Assembly (NCBI GenBank): GCA_947846985.1
Contig: CANTUZ010000025.1
Coordinates: 17,482,100-17,546,099, forward strand
DNA from: Fratercula arctica
Lineage: Eukaryota > Chordata > Aves > Charadriiformes > Alcidae
Reading direction: 5' to 3'
DNA: 64,000 nucleotides
Part shown: piece by piece, positions 1-9,706 of the stretch
How positions within the stretch are numbered: the first letter of the stretch is position 1
Layout: every line of letters begins with the position of its first letter
Position numbers and translations under genes: made by a program
Notes under the pieces: generated by a model
Databases searched by the model: none
What the model was told of the DNA's origin: nothing
What the model saw: only the letters and a program-made list of their open reading frames with translations

Positions 1-206
1 GGACTGGCGGGGAGCTGTGGTTCCGTAATCGCGTTTGTATATTTCTCCTTTGGTGTTATTGTTTTCTTGTTCCCTTTGCTGTTCTGTTAAACTGCCTTTG
101 TCTCAACCCAAGAGTTTTGCCTTTTTCTTCTGATCCTTCCCGTACCGGGAAGCACTGAGCAAGCGACACGTGGTTCTTTGTTGCCATCTGAGGCCAAACC
201 ACGACA
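1..206 (+). mobile_element. 3' part of an ERVL-like LTR (element A/B family)
   Basis: This is the downstream part of the same LTR family seen complete at 23044-23400, 34887-35216 and 40693-41016. The shared landmarks are the run of U5 sequence around 70-150 and the terminal ...ACGACA ending at 206. The 5' end lies outside the window, so I cannot tell a solo LTR from a provirus end. Confidence 0.85.
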
Positions 207-445
207 GTCAATTATCTTACTCTATAAATAGTGGTCAGCCCAAGAGCCCTTTGAGCTCTCCTGCACGGCAGCAGGCTGCACACCAGGCTTTCCCTTTCAG
301 TGGGGACCCTCACTTAAGGTTCTACTCCTCGAGGTTGAGAGATTCCTTACAGCAACAGATTCTCGGTGACTAATAGCATGCTGAACTTTGAAATCTTAGC
401 CAAGTGATATAAAGGATTGATTGCGCATATATAATCCTTTAGACA
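207..445 (+). mobile_element. Left half of an older LTR split by the gammaretroviral provirus
   Basis: This stretch holds a TATAAAT box near 223-229 and joins without a gap to 9707-10001 once the provirus at 446-9701 and one copy of its AGACA duplication are removed. The right half carries AATAAA near 9949 and ends in CGACA at 10001, as an LTR would. The upstream part of this LTR was displaced by the LTR ending at 206. There is no coding potential. Confidence 0.6.
441..445. repeat. Target-site duplication AGACA, left copy
   Basis: AGACA directly precedes the provirus LTR at 446 and recurs directly after the other LTR at 9702-9706. Intact 5-bp duplications show a single clean integration without later rearrangement of the ends. 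Confidence 0.9.
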
Positions 446-987
446 TGTAATAAACAGCCAGATTCCTTAAACAGAAATGGCACTTATTTTATTGTAGGGA
501 CAAAGTTGATAAAGCAAAAGTACAGCGCTGGGTGCATTACTCAAGTCAGAGGCACACCAGCTAATACTTCACCCACGTCTTATATACATTCAATATTGCA
601 TACGTATTCACTATTTTAGGTAGAGTAATGATTTATGATGATTGGTTATCATTAGTCCCTTTTCTTCTATTTGTGTGTTTTCCTTCTGGCAATTGTTTCT
701 GAGGATTGATGATCTTCAGTTCCCTTTTCCCATGCATCTGTTTCCTTCTGGTAGGATCAACTCCCTTCTCCTATGCATCTGTTTCCTTCTGTTAATCATT
801 TGTGGGGTCTCTTGGAGAAGTTCTCTTTTGTTTCTCTCGGATGTTCTTCTTCATAGCTGCTGTTAGTTGTTATCTTTAAGGTTTCTCATGTTTCCTAATT
901 TACTAAAGGTTAGTTATCCTTATCATTCAAATAATTATAGCCTTGTTATTATGGCGAAAGCCAACAATACCTTCACTATTTTTCACA
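446..987 (-). repeat. 3' LTR of the gammaretroviral provirus
   Basis: A 542-bp LTR bounded by TG/CA. On the minus strand TATATA lies at 581-586 and AATAAA near 485-492, giving an R region of roughly 85-100 bp. U3 contains a 41-bp imperfect direct repeat (second copy of the GCATCTG-centred unit around 732 and 773), enhancer-like in position. The last codons of env extend into it as far as 927. Confidence 0.93.
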
Positions 988-2954
988 ATTCCCCCCTTTC
1001 GTCTTTTATACTGCATTTGGCTTGAGTCATAACTTTCATTTTGCTTAATCCACTTGTTTTGTTCATAGATCAGTTCTGCTTCTTCCAATTGTTGTGGAGT
1101 ATTTCTTATTTTCCTTAATACCATTATCTTTTTAGTTGAGCCTGAGGCTGCCAATTTTGGATTCTTGGGTATGGAAACTACTTGCATGCTTTGGACTACT
1201 GTTGTAATTAAGCGTATAAAACCAGGGATTAAGCAAGGAAGAAATAATAACCCAGTGACTGAACATAAGAGAATGTAGCCTAGTTGCTTCCACCAGGCTC
1301 CCCCAAAAACATTATTCCACCAATTATCATTTAACATAGATTCCCATTTTTGAACCGGTACATGCGCAATTTTCTGGATTTCTTCTGTTATTTCCAATAT
1401 TGCATCCCCATTATCATCTATCTTTAAACAACAATCTGAAGTGTTCCACTTTCCACAAACGCCCCCTTCTTCTGCCAGTAAGTAGTCTAAGGCTAATTGG
1501 TTTTGGTAGATAGCAGCCCTCATTTGTTTTTGCTGTTTTGTTATTAGATTTATTGCTCGAGTTGTTCTATTAGATACTATTTCTACAACCGCCTGTAGTC
1601 GGATAATGCGGTTTGACATATAAATGGGAGTCCGGTAACCCCAGCTGCCATCTTGAGCCCAAGTGGCTGGTCCGTATACTTGGATTATCCGTTCAGGAGG
1701 CCAATCCTCTTCACCCCACCTTTGAGATCCTCCTATAATATCTCTTTTAGTTCTTTTTAAGGACTCATATACTGGTACTCCTAAGTCATCTCCTTTTGGT
1801 CCAGGCAATAAGAAAAATCCCGGCTGGATAATACCAAGGGTACAACTACCCTTCCACTTAGGAGGTAGTTCTGAATAAGCTCTTTTTCCGCATATCCAGA
1901 ATAACCCTTCAGGGGCTTTCCAAAACTCTGTCTGCGTCTCTGCTATATTTTCCCAAAACTTGGATATTTCTGGAATGTTTTGATAAGGGTTTAGGACTGG
2001 TTTTTTTTTTTTACATTTAAAAAGTCTGGTCATACTGTCATACTCACAATTTCCTGTATCATTATTTAGGGCCCATACCCATTTTGGCTTTCCTGGGTAC
2101 CACCAGGTGGAAGTCCCATTGCTGATTTTAAGTCTTTTACAAGGAGAATGTCCCACACTCTTTAAATAATTTTTACCCTCTCTCCGTAGGCATTCTGCCC
2201 CTATTGTGTCAGAACTCAAAACCCATCCCTCAGGTCGGTCTTCTCGTGTGCTACTGGTACGATTCCATTTAAGGAGTTCCACTGGCCCTAAACTGCTCCC
2301 TTTCCAAGGCCACTCTTCCATCATTAAAGGCCCTCCGCAAATCCAGCAATTTGTTACATTTAATTCCCTGCTTATTCTTTCCCCCAAATCTACAAACAAA
2401 TTCTTTCCTAATGTTGGCAGTCCTATTTCTTCCTCCAACTGCTTTCTGGTTTTTGCATACAATTCTCCATCAAATCTTGGAGCTTTTTTTTTTATAATTT
2501 GCTCTATTTTATTTTTCACTATTTCAGCTTTTATCATATCTTGTACTCCACCTCTGTCTGATATGTCCCAATGCCCAGCTTTAGTAAAGCAGAGCCATTG
2601 TTCCCCTCTAGGACAACGTACTCCTAGTCTTGTTCCACCTATTCCTAAATTCTTCCCAACCCAATATTCACGTTGGTCGTATTTGCACACTGTTAGCTCA
2701 TGGCGGTTATAACAGTGGCTGTTGATATGCGAATGCACTGTCATAGTGGAAACCATCTTCTTATTCCAGGAGACCTGCTGGTAACACTTCATGCATTCGT
2801 TACTGGATACTAAGGATACCATTAATAACAATACGAGGAGTGGAGGTCCAGTATGGCTTATACTCCTGCCTCTCATGCCTATTGGGGTGCTTCCAACAGC
2901 CGAGAAATAATTCTTGGCAGCGAGTACAGTGGCCAACCTGGTCTTGCCCTCCAT
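927..2954 (-). CDS. env: Envelope glycoprotein, intact 675-aa ORF
   Basis: The ORF is open from 2954 to 927, the length expected of a full retroviral Env. A signal-like hydrophobic stretch lies at residues 36-50; Met27 is a plausible internal start giving a conventional signal peptide. SU carries CWIC at 203-206, the motif that pairs covalently with TM. A furin-type RTKR site is at 401-404. In TM a heptad region and immunosuppressive-like segment (about 470-500) lead to a Cys pair with seven residues between the first Cys (500) and CC (508-509), one more than the usual six. A membrane span is near 559-583, followed by an unusually long tail of about 90 residues. After the furin site the sequence is polar, without the usual hydrophobic fusion peptide; a later segment around 425-450 could serve internally. 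The 3' end overlaps the LTR. Confidence 0.93.
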   Translation of the reverse strand: MEGKTRLATVLAAKNYFSAVGSTPIGMRGRSISHTGPPLLVLLLMVSLVSSNECMKCYQQVSWNKKMVSTMTVHSHINSHCYNRHELTVCKYDQREYWVGKNLGIGGTRLGVRCPRGEQWLCFTKAGHWDISDRGGVQDMIKAEIVKNKIEQIIKKKAPRFDGELYAKTRKQLEEEIGLPTLGKNLFVDLGERISRELNVTNCWICGGPLMMEEWPWKGSSLGPVELLKWNRTSSTREDRPEGWVLSSDTIGAECLRREGKNYLKSVGHSPCKRLKISNGTSTWWYPGKPKWVWALNNDTGNCEYDSMTRLFKCKKKKPVLNPYQNIPEISKFWENIAETQTEFWKAPEGLFWICGKRAYSELPPKWKGSCTLGIIQPGFFLLPGPKGDDLGVPVYESLKRTKRDIIGGSQRWGEEDWPPERIIQVYGPATWAQDGSWGYRTPIYMSNRIIRLQAVVEIVSNRTTRAINLITKQQKQMRAAIYQNQLALDYLLAEEGGVCGKWNTSDCCLKIDDNGDAILEITEEIQKIAHVPVQKWESMLNDNWWNNVFGGAWWKQLGYILLCSVTGLLFLPCLIPGFIRLITTVVQSMQVVSIPKNPKLAASGSTKKIMVLRKIRNTPQQLEEAELIYEQNKWIKQNESYDSSQMQYKRRKGGIVKNSEGIVGFRHNNKAIII
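988..1001 (-). promoter_or_regulatory. Polypurine tract
   Basis: On the minus strand a GAAAGGGGGGAAT run directly abuts the TG start of the 3' LTR, the expected place for plus-strand DNA priming. It lies inside the env reading frame near its 3' end. Confidence 0.85.
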
Positions 2955-3561
2955 CCCCTTTTGATTCGGTATCCCTGGCTCTTGTAGCAGGTAGGGTTCT
3001 TATCTCTTTTTCCAAGCAAATTGTTTTTTTACACCTAGAGACCACTGTTTCCCACCATTCTTCAGGAATTTCCCACAGAACTGGCACTAGCAATTCCCAC
3101 CCACAAATTAATGTTATGATATTGGTATATTGTATCTGAGTTTGAGCCAAACTCGAATTTTGCTTCTGGCAATTTAAACAGAAGGGATGTCTTCGGGATG
3201 AATGGTAATACCAATTTTGCTTACAACCTAAGCATTCGCACTTTACCCAACTATGATGTCTAGCATAGGGATGTATCAGACAAGGTATACTACGGGGTAC
3301 TGGAGGGGGCTGTAGTTCTTCCTCAAGGTTAGGATATAGCCGACTATCTTCTTTATATAAATCACATGCAAGTGCAAACAGCGAGTTTTCAGTTTTATAC
3401 AACCCTGACCCTCCTGTCTGTAGCGGGAGTGCTCTCCCCCAAGGAGGATATCTAATTTTCCTTAAGGTTTGTCCCGGCCATACCCGAAACCAACGATAAA
3501 GTTCTGGTTTCACTCCCCAAGTTTCTGTGATTTCTAAGTTATTATTCAGTTCCTCTCCCAT
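2800..3561 (-). CDS. Unidentified 253-aa ORF between pol and env (candidate accessory gene)
   Basis: I do not recognise this protein. It starts three bases after the integrase stop (3565-3567) and overlaps the first 155 bp of env in another frame, so about 200 residues are unique coding sequence. It contains 12 Cys. A cluster C108-x-C110-x2-C113 ... H120 ... C128-x2-C131, with nearby H102/H103, looks like a zinc-binding module, and H211-C212-x2-C215 lies in the env overlap. A hydrophobic segment (about 146-163) could be a membrane span. The position fits a spliced accessory message. Simple gammaretroviruses normally have env overlapping the end of pol with nothing between. The ORF is open while both gag and pol carry nonsense codons. 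It could instead be a captured or vestigial sequence. Confidence 0.65.
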   Translation of the reverse strand: MGEELNNNLEITETWGVKPELYRWFRVWPGQTLRKIRYPPWGRALPLQTGGSGLYKTENSLFALACDLYKEDSRLYPNLEEELQPPPVPRSIPCLIHPYARHHSWVKCECLGCKQNWYYHSSRRHPFCLNCQKQNSSLAQTQIQYTNIITLICGWELLVPVLWEIPEEWWETVVSRCKKTICLEKEIRTLPATRARDTESKGDGGQDQVGHCTRCQELFLGCWKHPNRHERQEYKPYWTSTPRIVINGILSIQ

Positions 3562-3564
3562 ACA

Positions 3565-6500
3565 TCACCGCGTTGGTTGGCGTTTTAAGGTGAGTCTGGT
3601 GTCCCCGGGAGCTGAAGTCAGAGTCCAGTCTCTAGGTTCTTCTACTGGTCCTTTTATTCTGCTGGCGTGAGTCCACCCTTTTTCCTTTGTCCGTACTGCA
3701 GCTTCCGTAGTCAACAGCACCTGAGAGGGACCTTCCCATTGGGGAGTTAAAGATTGCTCTCTCCATGTTTTTACTAAAACCCATTCTGCAATTTTAATAT
3801 TATGGATCTTAAAATCCAACAGGGTAGTTTGTGGGAGCAACCCTTTATGTCTTAGTTGTTCCAAATTCTTTGCAATCTGCATTACATATTGTTTAATACT
3901 AGCCTCCCCTCCTTCATAAGTAGCCATTTCCTGCTGTGAAGCCAAGAAGGGCAAACCAAACATCATTTCATAGGGAGAGACTCCAAGATCCGTTCTGGGT
4001 TGAGTTCGAACCCTGAGTAATGCTAAAGGGAGGCACTTGACCCATGACAGTTGAGTTTCTATCATTAATTTGGTTAACGCCTTTTTTAAAGTCTGATTCA
4101 TTCGTTCAACCCTTCCTGAGCTTTGGGGATGCCATGGAGTGTGTAACTCCCATTGAGTACCTAAGGCTTGAGTTGTCTGGGTGATTATTTTGGAGGTAAA
4201 ATGCGTTCCTCTGTCAGAGTCTATTCTATGAACCATTCCATATCTAGGAATAATTTGTTCTAGCAGGATCTTCATTACTACATTAGCCGATGTTCTAGTG
4301 ACTGGAATTGCCTCCACCCAATGGGTAAGATGGTCTACTAATACCAAGAGGAACTTCCACCTTTGGACTTGTGGAAGTTCTGTAAAATCCACTTGTATAC
4401 TTTGAAAGGGGCGTAAGGCCAACTTCCCGCCCTCCATGGATGGGTTTTCTCATTACCTTTTTATTTACCTTTTGGCAAGTTATACACCTATCGGTGATTT
4501 GTTTAGCTACTCCAAACACCCCTATGCATCCAAATTTTCTAAGAAAGTGATCGCAAATGGCCTGTGTTCCCCAGTGGGTTTCTCTATGCAATTCCTCCAA
4601 TATTTTTCTCGCTAATATTTTATTTACTATCTGACGCCCATCAGACAACACCCATTTTCCTTCCGGAGTCTTTTCTCCTCCTATTCTAGTCAATTCCTTT
4701 TCTTCAGCTTCAGTGAATTGAGGAATATTATCTCGCTCCTCTTTTCTTTGTTGAACAACTAATAATTTCTCTTCCCCATTTTCAGCAGCCTCTTTCGCCT
4801 CTTGGTCTGCTAGATTATTTCCCCTTATCTCTGGTGTTAATCCTTTCTGATGCCCCTTTACATGGACTACTGCAATTTCCTTAGGTAGAGTTAAAGCTTC
4901 TAATACCTCCAATATTAACCCCTCGTGAACTAGTCCTTTTCCTTTTGAAGTTAATAATCCTCTTTCTTCCCAGATTTTTCCAAAAGTATGTACCACCCCA
5001 AATGCATATCTAGAATCTGTATAAATAGTTCCTTCCTTATGTGCTAGAAATTCTAATGCCCTTTTTAAGGCATATAACTCACAACTTTGAGCAGACCAAT
5101 TAGATGGCAGTTTTCCTTTTTCTATAATCGTCATGTTACTCCCATCTATTATTGCATACCCAGACATTCTTTTCCCTTGTATACACCTAGATGATCCATC
5201 TATGTATATCTTTTCTCCTACTGATAGGGCTTGGTCAGTCAAATCTTCTCTGTTTTTTGTCTGATAATTTATTACTTCTAAACAATTGTGTACTAGTTCC
5301 TCTTTAGGTTCCCCATATAGAAACTGGGCAGGATTTTGATTCTTATCTGTTACCAAGGTTAGGTCTTTGTTGTCTAGTAAGATGGTCTCATATTTCAACA
5401 TCCTAGAATCCATCAACCATTTATCTGCTTTCTGATTTAAGATATTCCGTACAGAGTGTGGAGTGTGAACTATTAGCTTACCCCTGAAAGTGAGTTTTCG
5501 ACTTTCTTCCACTAGTATCGAGGTAGCGGCTACCGCTTGGATGCATATTGGCCAACCTCGGCTGACTGGATCTAATAATTTTGATAAATACGCTACCGGT
5601 TTCCTCACCCCTCCCCATTCCTGGGCCAGAATTCCATGGGCTATCCCATCTTCCACATTGACAAACAAATAGAAGGGTTTCTCTAATGACGGTAGGCTCA
5701 GAACCGGAGCTTTTATCAGTTTTGACTTTAGTTCTTCTAGTTTTTCTTTGTCATTCTGTGTCCATTCTATCTTATCTTCCCCCGTCAATTTCTCGTATAA
5801 AAATTTCACCGCCTGGGTATACCCCTCGATCCATAATCTACAGTACCCTAGTAGTCCTAATAACTTTCTTACTTCTCTTCTTGTAGTTGGGGGTGGGAGG
5901 GATATTATTCCGGCAATCCTCTCGGGGTTTAATTTACGGCTTCCCTGACTTATAATATGCCCTAAGTATCGTACTTCAGGTTCTACAAATTGTAACTTTC
6001 CCTTGGAAACCCTTAAACCTTTCTCTCCTAAAAAGTTTAATAACTGAATTGTTACTTCTCGGACTAAATTTTCTTCTTCCCCTGATATTAATAAGTCATC
6101 TACATACTGAGTGACTTGAGTTTTCGGAGGGGTGTGAAAAGATTGTAACAGCTCCTCCATAGCCTGTCCAAACAGGTTGGGAGACTCCGTAAACCCTTGA
6201 GGTAGCTTTGTCCATCTAAGCTGCTGTTTACGTCCGGTGTTTGGGTCCTCCCATTCAAAAGCAAAGATATCTCAACTTTCCTCAGCCAGGGGACATGCCC
6301 AAAATGCATCTTTTAAATCCACCACACTGAACCAGCTATGTTCCGGGGGAACTTTGCTCAGAAGGGTATAAGGGTTCGGTACAACAGGGTACCGAGTCAA
6401 AGTTCTCTTATTTACTTCCCGTAAGTCTTGCACCAACCTATATGTCCCATCAGGTTTCTTTACAGGTAGGATAGGAGTGTTATGGGGAGACATACAGGGT

Positions 6501-7072
6501 TCGAGGGTCCCATCAGAGATGAGTCCTTCAATTACTGGTTGGAGGCCTTTTTTTCCCTCCATTGAAATGGGGTACTGCCTGACTCGTATGGGGTGATTTT
6601 CCCTTTCTATAGAGACTTTGATTGGTTGGATATTTAGACCTCCTCTGTTACTGGCTGCAGCCCAAACTTGCTGATTAATTTTGGATTCGTCTTCCTGACT
6701 TAATCTTAATATTTTTGCAATCATTTTCCCCTCCTCGGGGATTACTCCAACCCCCAGCTGGATCTGCAAGTCTCTTCCTAACAAATTGCACCCAGCTCCA
6801 GGCACTAACAAGATATTCCCTACACCTATTTTGTCATTACCTTCAAAAACCACCTGCTTGATCACCGGGGCTTTAAAACTTTCCCCTTTTGCTCCCCTTA
6901 CATTAATTACTTCTTTACTTATAATGCATCCTTTAGGTATGTTACAAACACAAGTTCGCTCAGCTCCTGTATCTACTAGAAATTCTAATACTTCCTCCTG
7001 GGGACCCACTCTTAGGTTTATCAAGGGCTCAAGGTGATAGCTATCCCCCAGGAGGTAGAGCCCCTGACACCC
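3565..7072 (-). pseudogene. pol: pro-pol (protease, RT, RNase H, integrase), broken by one TGA and one frameshift
   Basis: The frame continues from gag past a UAG at 7073-7075 and has no ATG of its own, as expected for readthrough synthesis. The protease active site DTGA lies near 6960-6975. RT is interrupted by an in-frame TGA at 6272-6274, just after the first catalytic Asp region; the same frame then stays open through YVDD (about 6095-6106) and a gammaretroviral-type RNase H to 4295. Integrase begins with an H-H-C-C zinc module. Near 4435-4450 the frame shifts by one base. The rest (4437-3565) holds the three catalytic acidic residues (Asp in the VDFTE segment, Asp in DSDRGTHF, Glu in the SSGRVERMN segment). 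The TGA context is consistent with a CGA to TGA change. The polymerase should be non-functional as it stands. Confidence 0.93.
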
Positions 7073-7075
7073 CTA
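7073..7075 (-). other. gag-pol UAG, probable translational readthrough stop
   Basis: gag ends in TAG with pol continuing in the same frame. The codon is followed by GGG TGT CAG GGG and a short GC-rich stretch, very similar in spacing and composition to the readthrough context of mammalian gammaretroviruses. A downstream pseudoknot is plausible but I have not computed one. Confidence 0.7.
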
Positions 7076-8602
7076 ATCCTCAATTTCTCTAAATATTTTC
7101 TGATCTTTATCCCTCTGAGGACATTCCTTCTTAAAATGCCCAAGTTTCCCACAATAGAAACACCCACTTCCTTCGTTCCTTTTTTCAGCTCCCGATGGTC
7201 CCCTTCTGGGAGGGATCAGATTCCGTCTAAAAGTCTCCTCCCGCCTTTCAGGATTCCGTCCCGTCCCCCCCACCATCACCCTGGGATTTTTCTGAATATT
7301 TCCTTCCCTCATGGTGGCTACCATGATTTTAGCTTTTGCTTTAGCCTTCTCCTCATCCCTTCGTACATATACTTTCTGAGCTTCCCTCAATAACTCGTTC
7401 AGGCCCCGATCCTGCCAATCCTCTAGTTTCTCTAATTTTCTTCGAATGTCTGGCCAGGCGTGTGTAACAAATTGAACTCTCAGTAATGTTTGCCCCGCGG
7501 GACTCTCTGAATCTATTCCCGAGTACTGTCTCATGTTACGTCGCAGCCTTTCAAGCCATTCGGTCGGGGTTTCCTCCCTTCCCTGCTGCCCATCGAACGC
7601 TTTGGTTACATTCTGCCCCCTAGGGGCGGCTTCTTTTATACCTTTAATAATTAAATTTCGGTAATCGCTCATGTTCCTACGACCCTCTACATCATTTTGA
7701 TTCCAATTTGGGTGTACTATTGGCATCTTCTGGTCCCCAGGTGGGCCTTGCTGATTTTCCCTTTCCCAAATTCTCATCCCAGCTGTTCTAATCATTTGCC
7801 GTTCTTCGGGAGAAAATATTATACTTATTACCGACTGCATTTCCTCCCAGGTATAAATATTAGGGCCTAGGAATTGGTCTAATTGTTCTGACAGGCCTAT
7901 TGGATCTTCCAGTAACCCTTTCAATTCCTTTTTAAAGTTCCTGACTTCAGTGGAAGTCAAAGGGACGTTTACAAATCCTATCCCCCCTTGTGCTCCCCCC
8001 AGGGGTACTTCCCTTAAGGGGAATAAACTAATTCCTGGTGTTTCTTGCACCGTGTCTTGGTCTTCCGATTCCTTTACTTTAACAGAAGTTTTCCTCCGTA
8101 ACCTCTGGGACCTGTCCGACCTTCCCCTAGCACTAGGTGTCAGCTCTTTTCCAGGAGAAGGGGGAGTTGTTGGAGGGAGGTGGTAGGGAGGGGGCAAAAC
8201 TTCCAGAGGATCCCACCGCTTCTCCTTTTCTTCCCTTGAGATCTCAGATATTTTAAAGGTACTAATTCCTTTTGGTCAAATCTCCCCTTTCCAGCAGGAG
8301 GCATATTCACTCTCCTCTGGGCTGAATGATTCTTTAGAGTTTACATAAAGGTTTAAAGCCTGGCATATCCACCCTTCAAAGGACCCATATCTAGGCCAAT
8401 ACAAATGGTCTGGTCGTATAGGTTCCTTTGTCCATTCTGTCATAAAATACTGAATCATTTTAACTTTATCCTTATTTTTAGTATCCGGATCAATATTCCA
8501 GTTAGCCAATTTTATCCCCAAGGGACTGTCTTGGGGTATATTTGCCAGCACTTTCTCGCTCCCCTTTTCCCTGGGACTCTTCTTACTTATCTTTTGTCCC
8601 AT
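7073..8602 (-). pseudogene. gag: gag (matrix, PPPY domain, capsid, nucleocapsid), one nonsense codon
   Basis: The start at 8602 gives an N-terminal MGQKISK context suitable for myristoylation. About 108 residues of matrix end at an in-frame TGA (8276-8278); the same frame resumes directly and runs open to the UAG at 7073. The order after the stop is a proline-rich segment with PPPY (late budding motif), capsid with a major homology region (Q-G-x2-E core, around 7540-7610) and nucleocapsid with one CCHC knuckle (C-x2-C-x4-H-x4-C, around 7120-7165). A single knuckle is typical of gammaretroviruses. Total length, near 510 codons, matches the genus. No frameshift is seen. The lone nonsense could be a recent CGA to TGA change. 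Confidence 0.93.
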
Positions 8603-8770
8603 TTCCCTGGGGCTGTCTTCCGCTTACCACAGCAGTCAAGCACCCAATTTTCCCGGGGCTGTCTTCTGCTTACTACAGCAGTCAAGCACCCAATTTTCAC
8701 GGGGCTGTCTTCCACTTACTACAGCAGTCAAGCGCCCAATTTTCCCGGGGCTGTCTTTCACTCAATTTCT
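8601..8770 (-). repeat. 46-bp tandem repeats in the proviral leader, abutting the gag start
   Basis: GGGGCTGTCTTC recurs at 8609, 8655, 8701 and 8747, a constant 46-bp period with about 3.5 copies. The array lies between the primer site and the gag ATG, in the region that normally holds the packaging signal. The unit next to gag contains the start codon; the corresponding position in the other copies reads ATTGGG instead of ATGGG. Confidence 0.9.
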
Positions 8771-9137
8771 GACGCTTCGTCTCTTCACCGGCCAATTCCC
8801 TCGCGGGAGATTGGAACCGCGGTTAGAAAGACTCTACACTCGCTCCCCAGACTGTCCAGTCCAAGTTCCACACACACAGCAATCAAGCCCCAAACCCGCC
8901 CAACCAAGCAGTACTTACAGTCCTGTTTTCTTGCCTGGGTCTTCGTGCACAAGAATTATGGGCTACCGCGGTTTTTCCTGGGGAGACTTATCCCTTTTGC
9001 TTTATGAGTCCCTCCTCTCATGGGATTATCAGCTTGGAGTCTCAACAGGCACCGGGAAGTCCTCCAAGCAGACCACCAAAATCGGTGGGGTGCACCTCCT
9101 GTTCGGGGTCTCGGAGCCCACTGGGACCAAGTGAATT
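8771..9137 (-). other. Proviral 5' leader (R/U5-PBS to repeat array)
   Basis: Untranslated leader between the primer site and the tandem repeats. It should contain the splice donor and packaging signal, but I cannot assign either by eye. ORFs across it on the plus strand look like shadows. Confidence 0.6.
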
Positions 9138-9155
9138 ATCCCGGACGAGCCCCCA
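9138..9155 (-). promoter_or_regulatory. Primer-binding site, tRNA-Pro type
   Basis: On the minus strand the 18 bases three nucleotides after the LTR read TGGGGGCTCGTCCGGGAT, the tRNA-Pro primer site used by gammaretroviruses, with no mismatch. Confidence 0.95.
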
Positions 9156-9158
9156 AAT

Positions 9159-9701
9159 TGTAATAAACAGCCAGATTCCTTAAACAGAAATGGCACTTAT
9201 TTTATTATAGGGACAAAGTCGATAAAGCAAAAGTACAGCGCTGGGTGCATTACTCAAGTCAGAGGCACACCAGCTAATACTTCACCCACGTCTTATATAC
9301 ATTCAATATTGCATACGTATTCACTATTTTAGGTAGAGTAATGATTTATGATGATTGATTATCATTAGTCCCTTTTTCTTCTATTTGTGTGTTTTCCTTC
9401 TGGCAATTGTTTCTGAGGATTGATGATCTTCAGTTCCCTTTTCCCATGCATCTGTTTCCTTCTGGTAGGATCAACTCCCTTCTCCTATGCATCTGTTTCC
9501 TTCTGTTAATCATTTGTGGGGTCTCTTGGAGAAGTTCTCTTTTGTTTCTCTCGGATGTTCTTCTTCATAGCTGCTGTTAGTTGTTATCTTTAAGGTTTCT
9601 CATGTTTCCTAATTTACTAAAGGTTAGTTATCCTTATCATTCAAATAATTATAGCCTTGTTATTATGGCGAAAGCCAACACTACCTTCACTATTTTTCAC
9701 A
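9159..9701 (-). repeat. 5' LTR of the gammaretroviral provirus
   Basis: 543 bp, TG...CA bounded, matching the LTR at 446-987 except for four substitutions and one T-run indel. On the minus strand TATATAA is at 9291-9300 and AATAAA at 9201-9206, so transcription runs leftward into the provirus. Confidence 0.93.
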
Positions 9702-9706
9702 AGACA
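9702..9706. repeat. Target-site duplication AGACA, right copy
   Basis: Exact match to 441-445. Confidence 0.9.

Larger units (their letters stand above)
446..9701 (-). mobile_element. Gammaretrovirus-like endogenous provirus, nearly complete
   Basis: Read on the minus strand the order is LTR (9701-9159), tRNA-Pro primer site, leader with tandem repeats, gag, pro-pol, an unidentified ORF, env, polypurine tract, LTR (987-446). Gammaretroviral marks are the tRNA-Pro PBS, gag and pol in one frame separated by a UAG, a single CCHC zinc knuckle in NC, a PPPY late-domain motif and a CWIC motif in SU. The two LTRs differ by four substitutions and one indel over about 543 bp, so the insertion is recent. 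Damage is limited to one TGA in gag, one TGA in pol and one frameshift in integrase. The AGACA duplication flanks both ends. The provirus sits inside an older LTR. Confidence 0.95.

Noticed and set aside
2206..2712. 168-codon plus-strand ORF
   Set aside because: Antisense to env with no recognisable features.
8405..9007. 200-codon plus-strand ORF
   Set aside because: Antisense to gag start and leader repeats; the repeat keeps the frame open.
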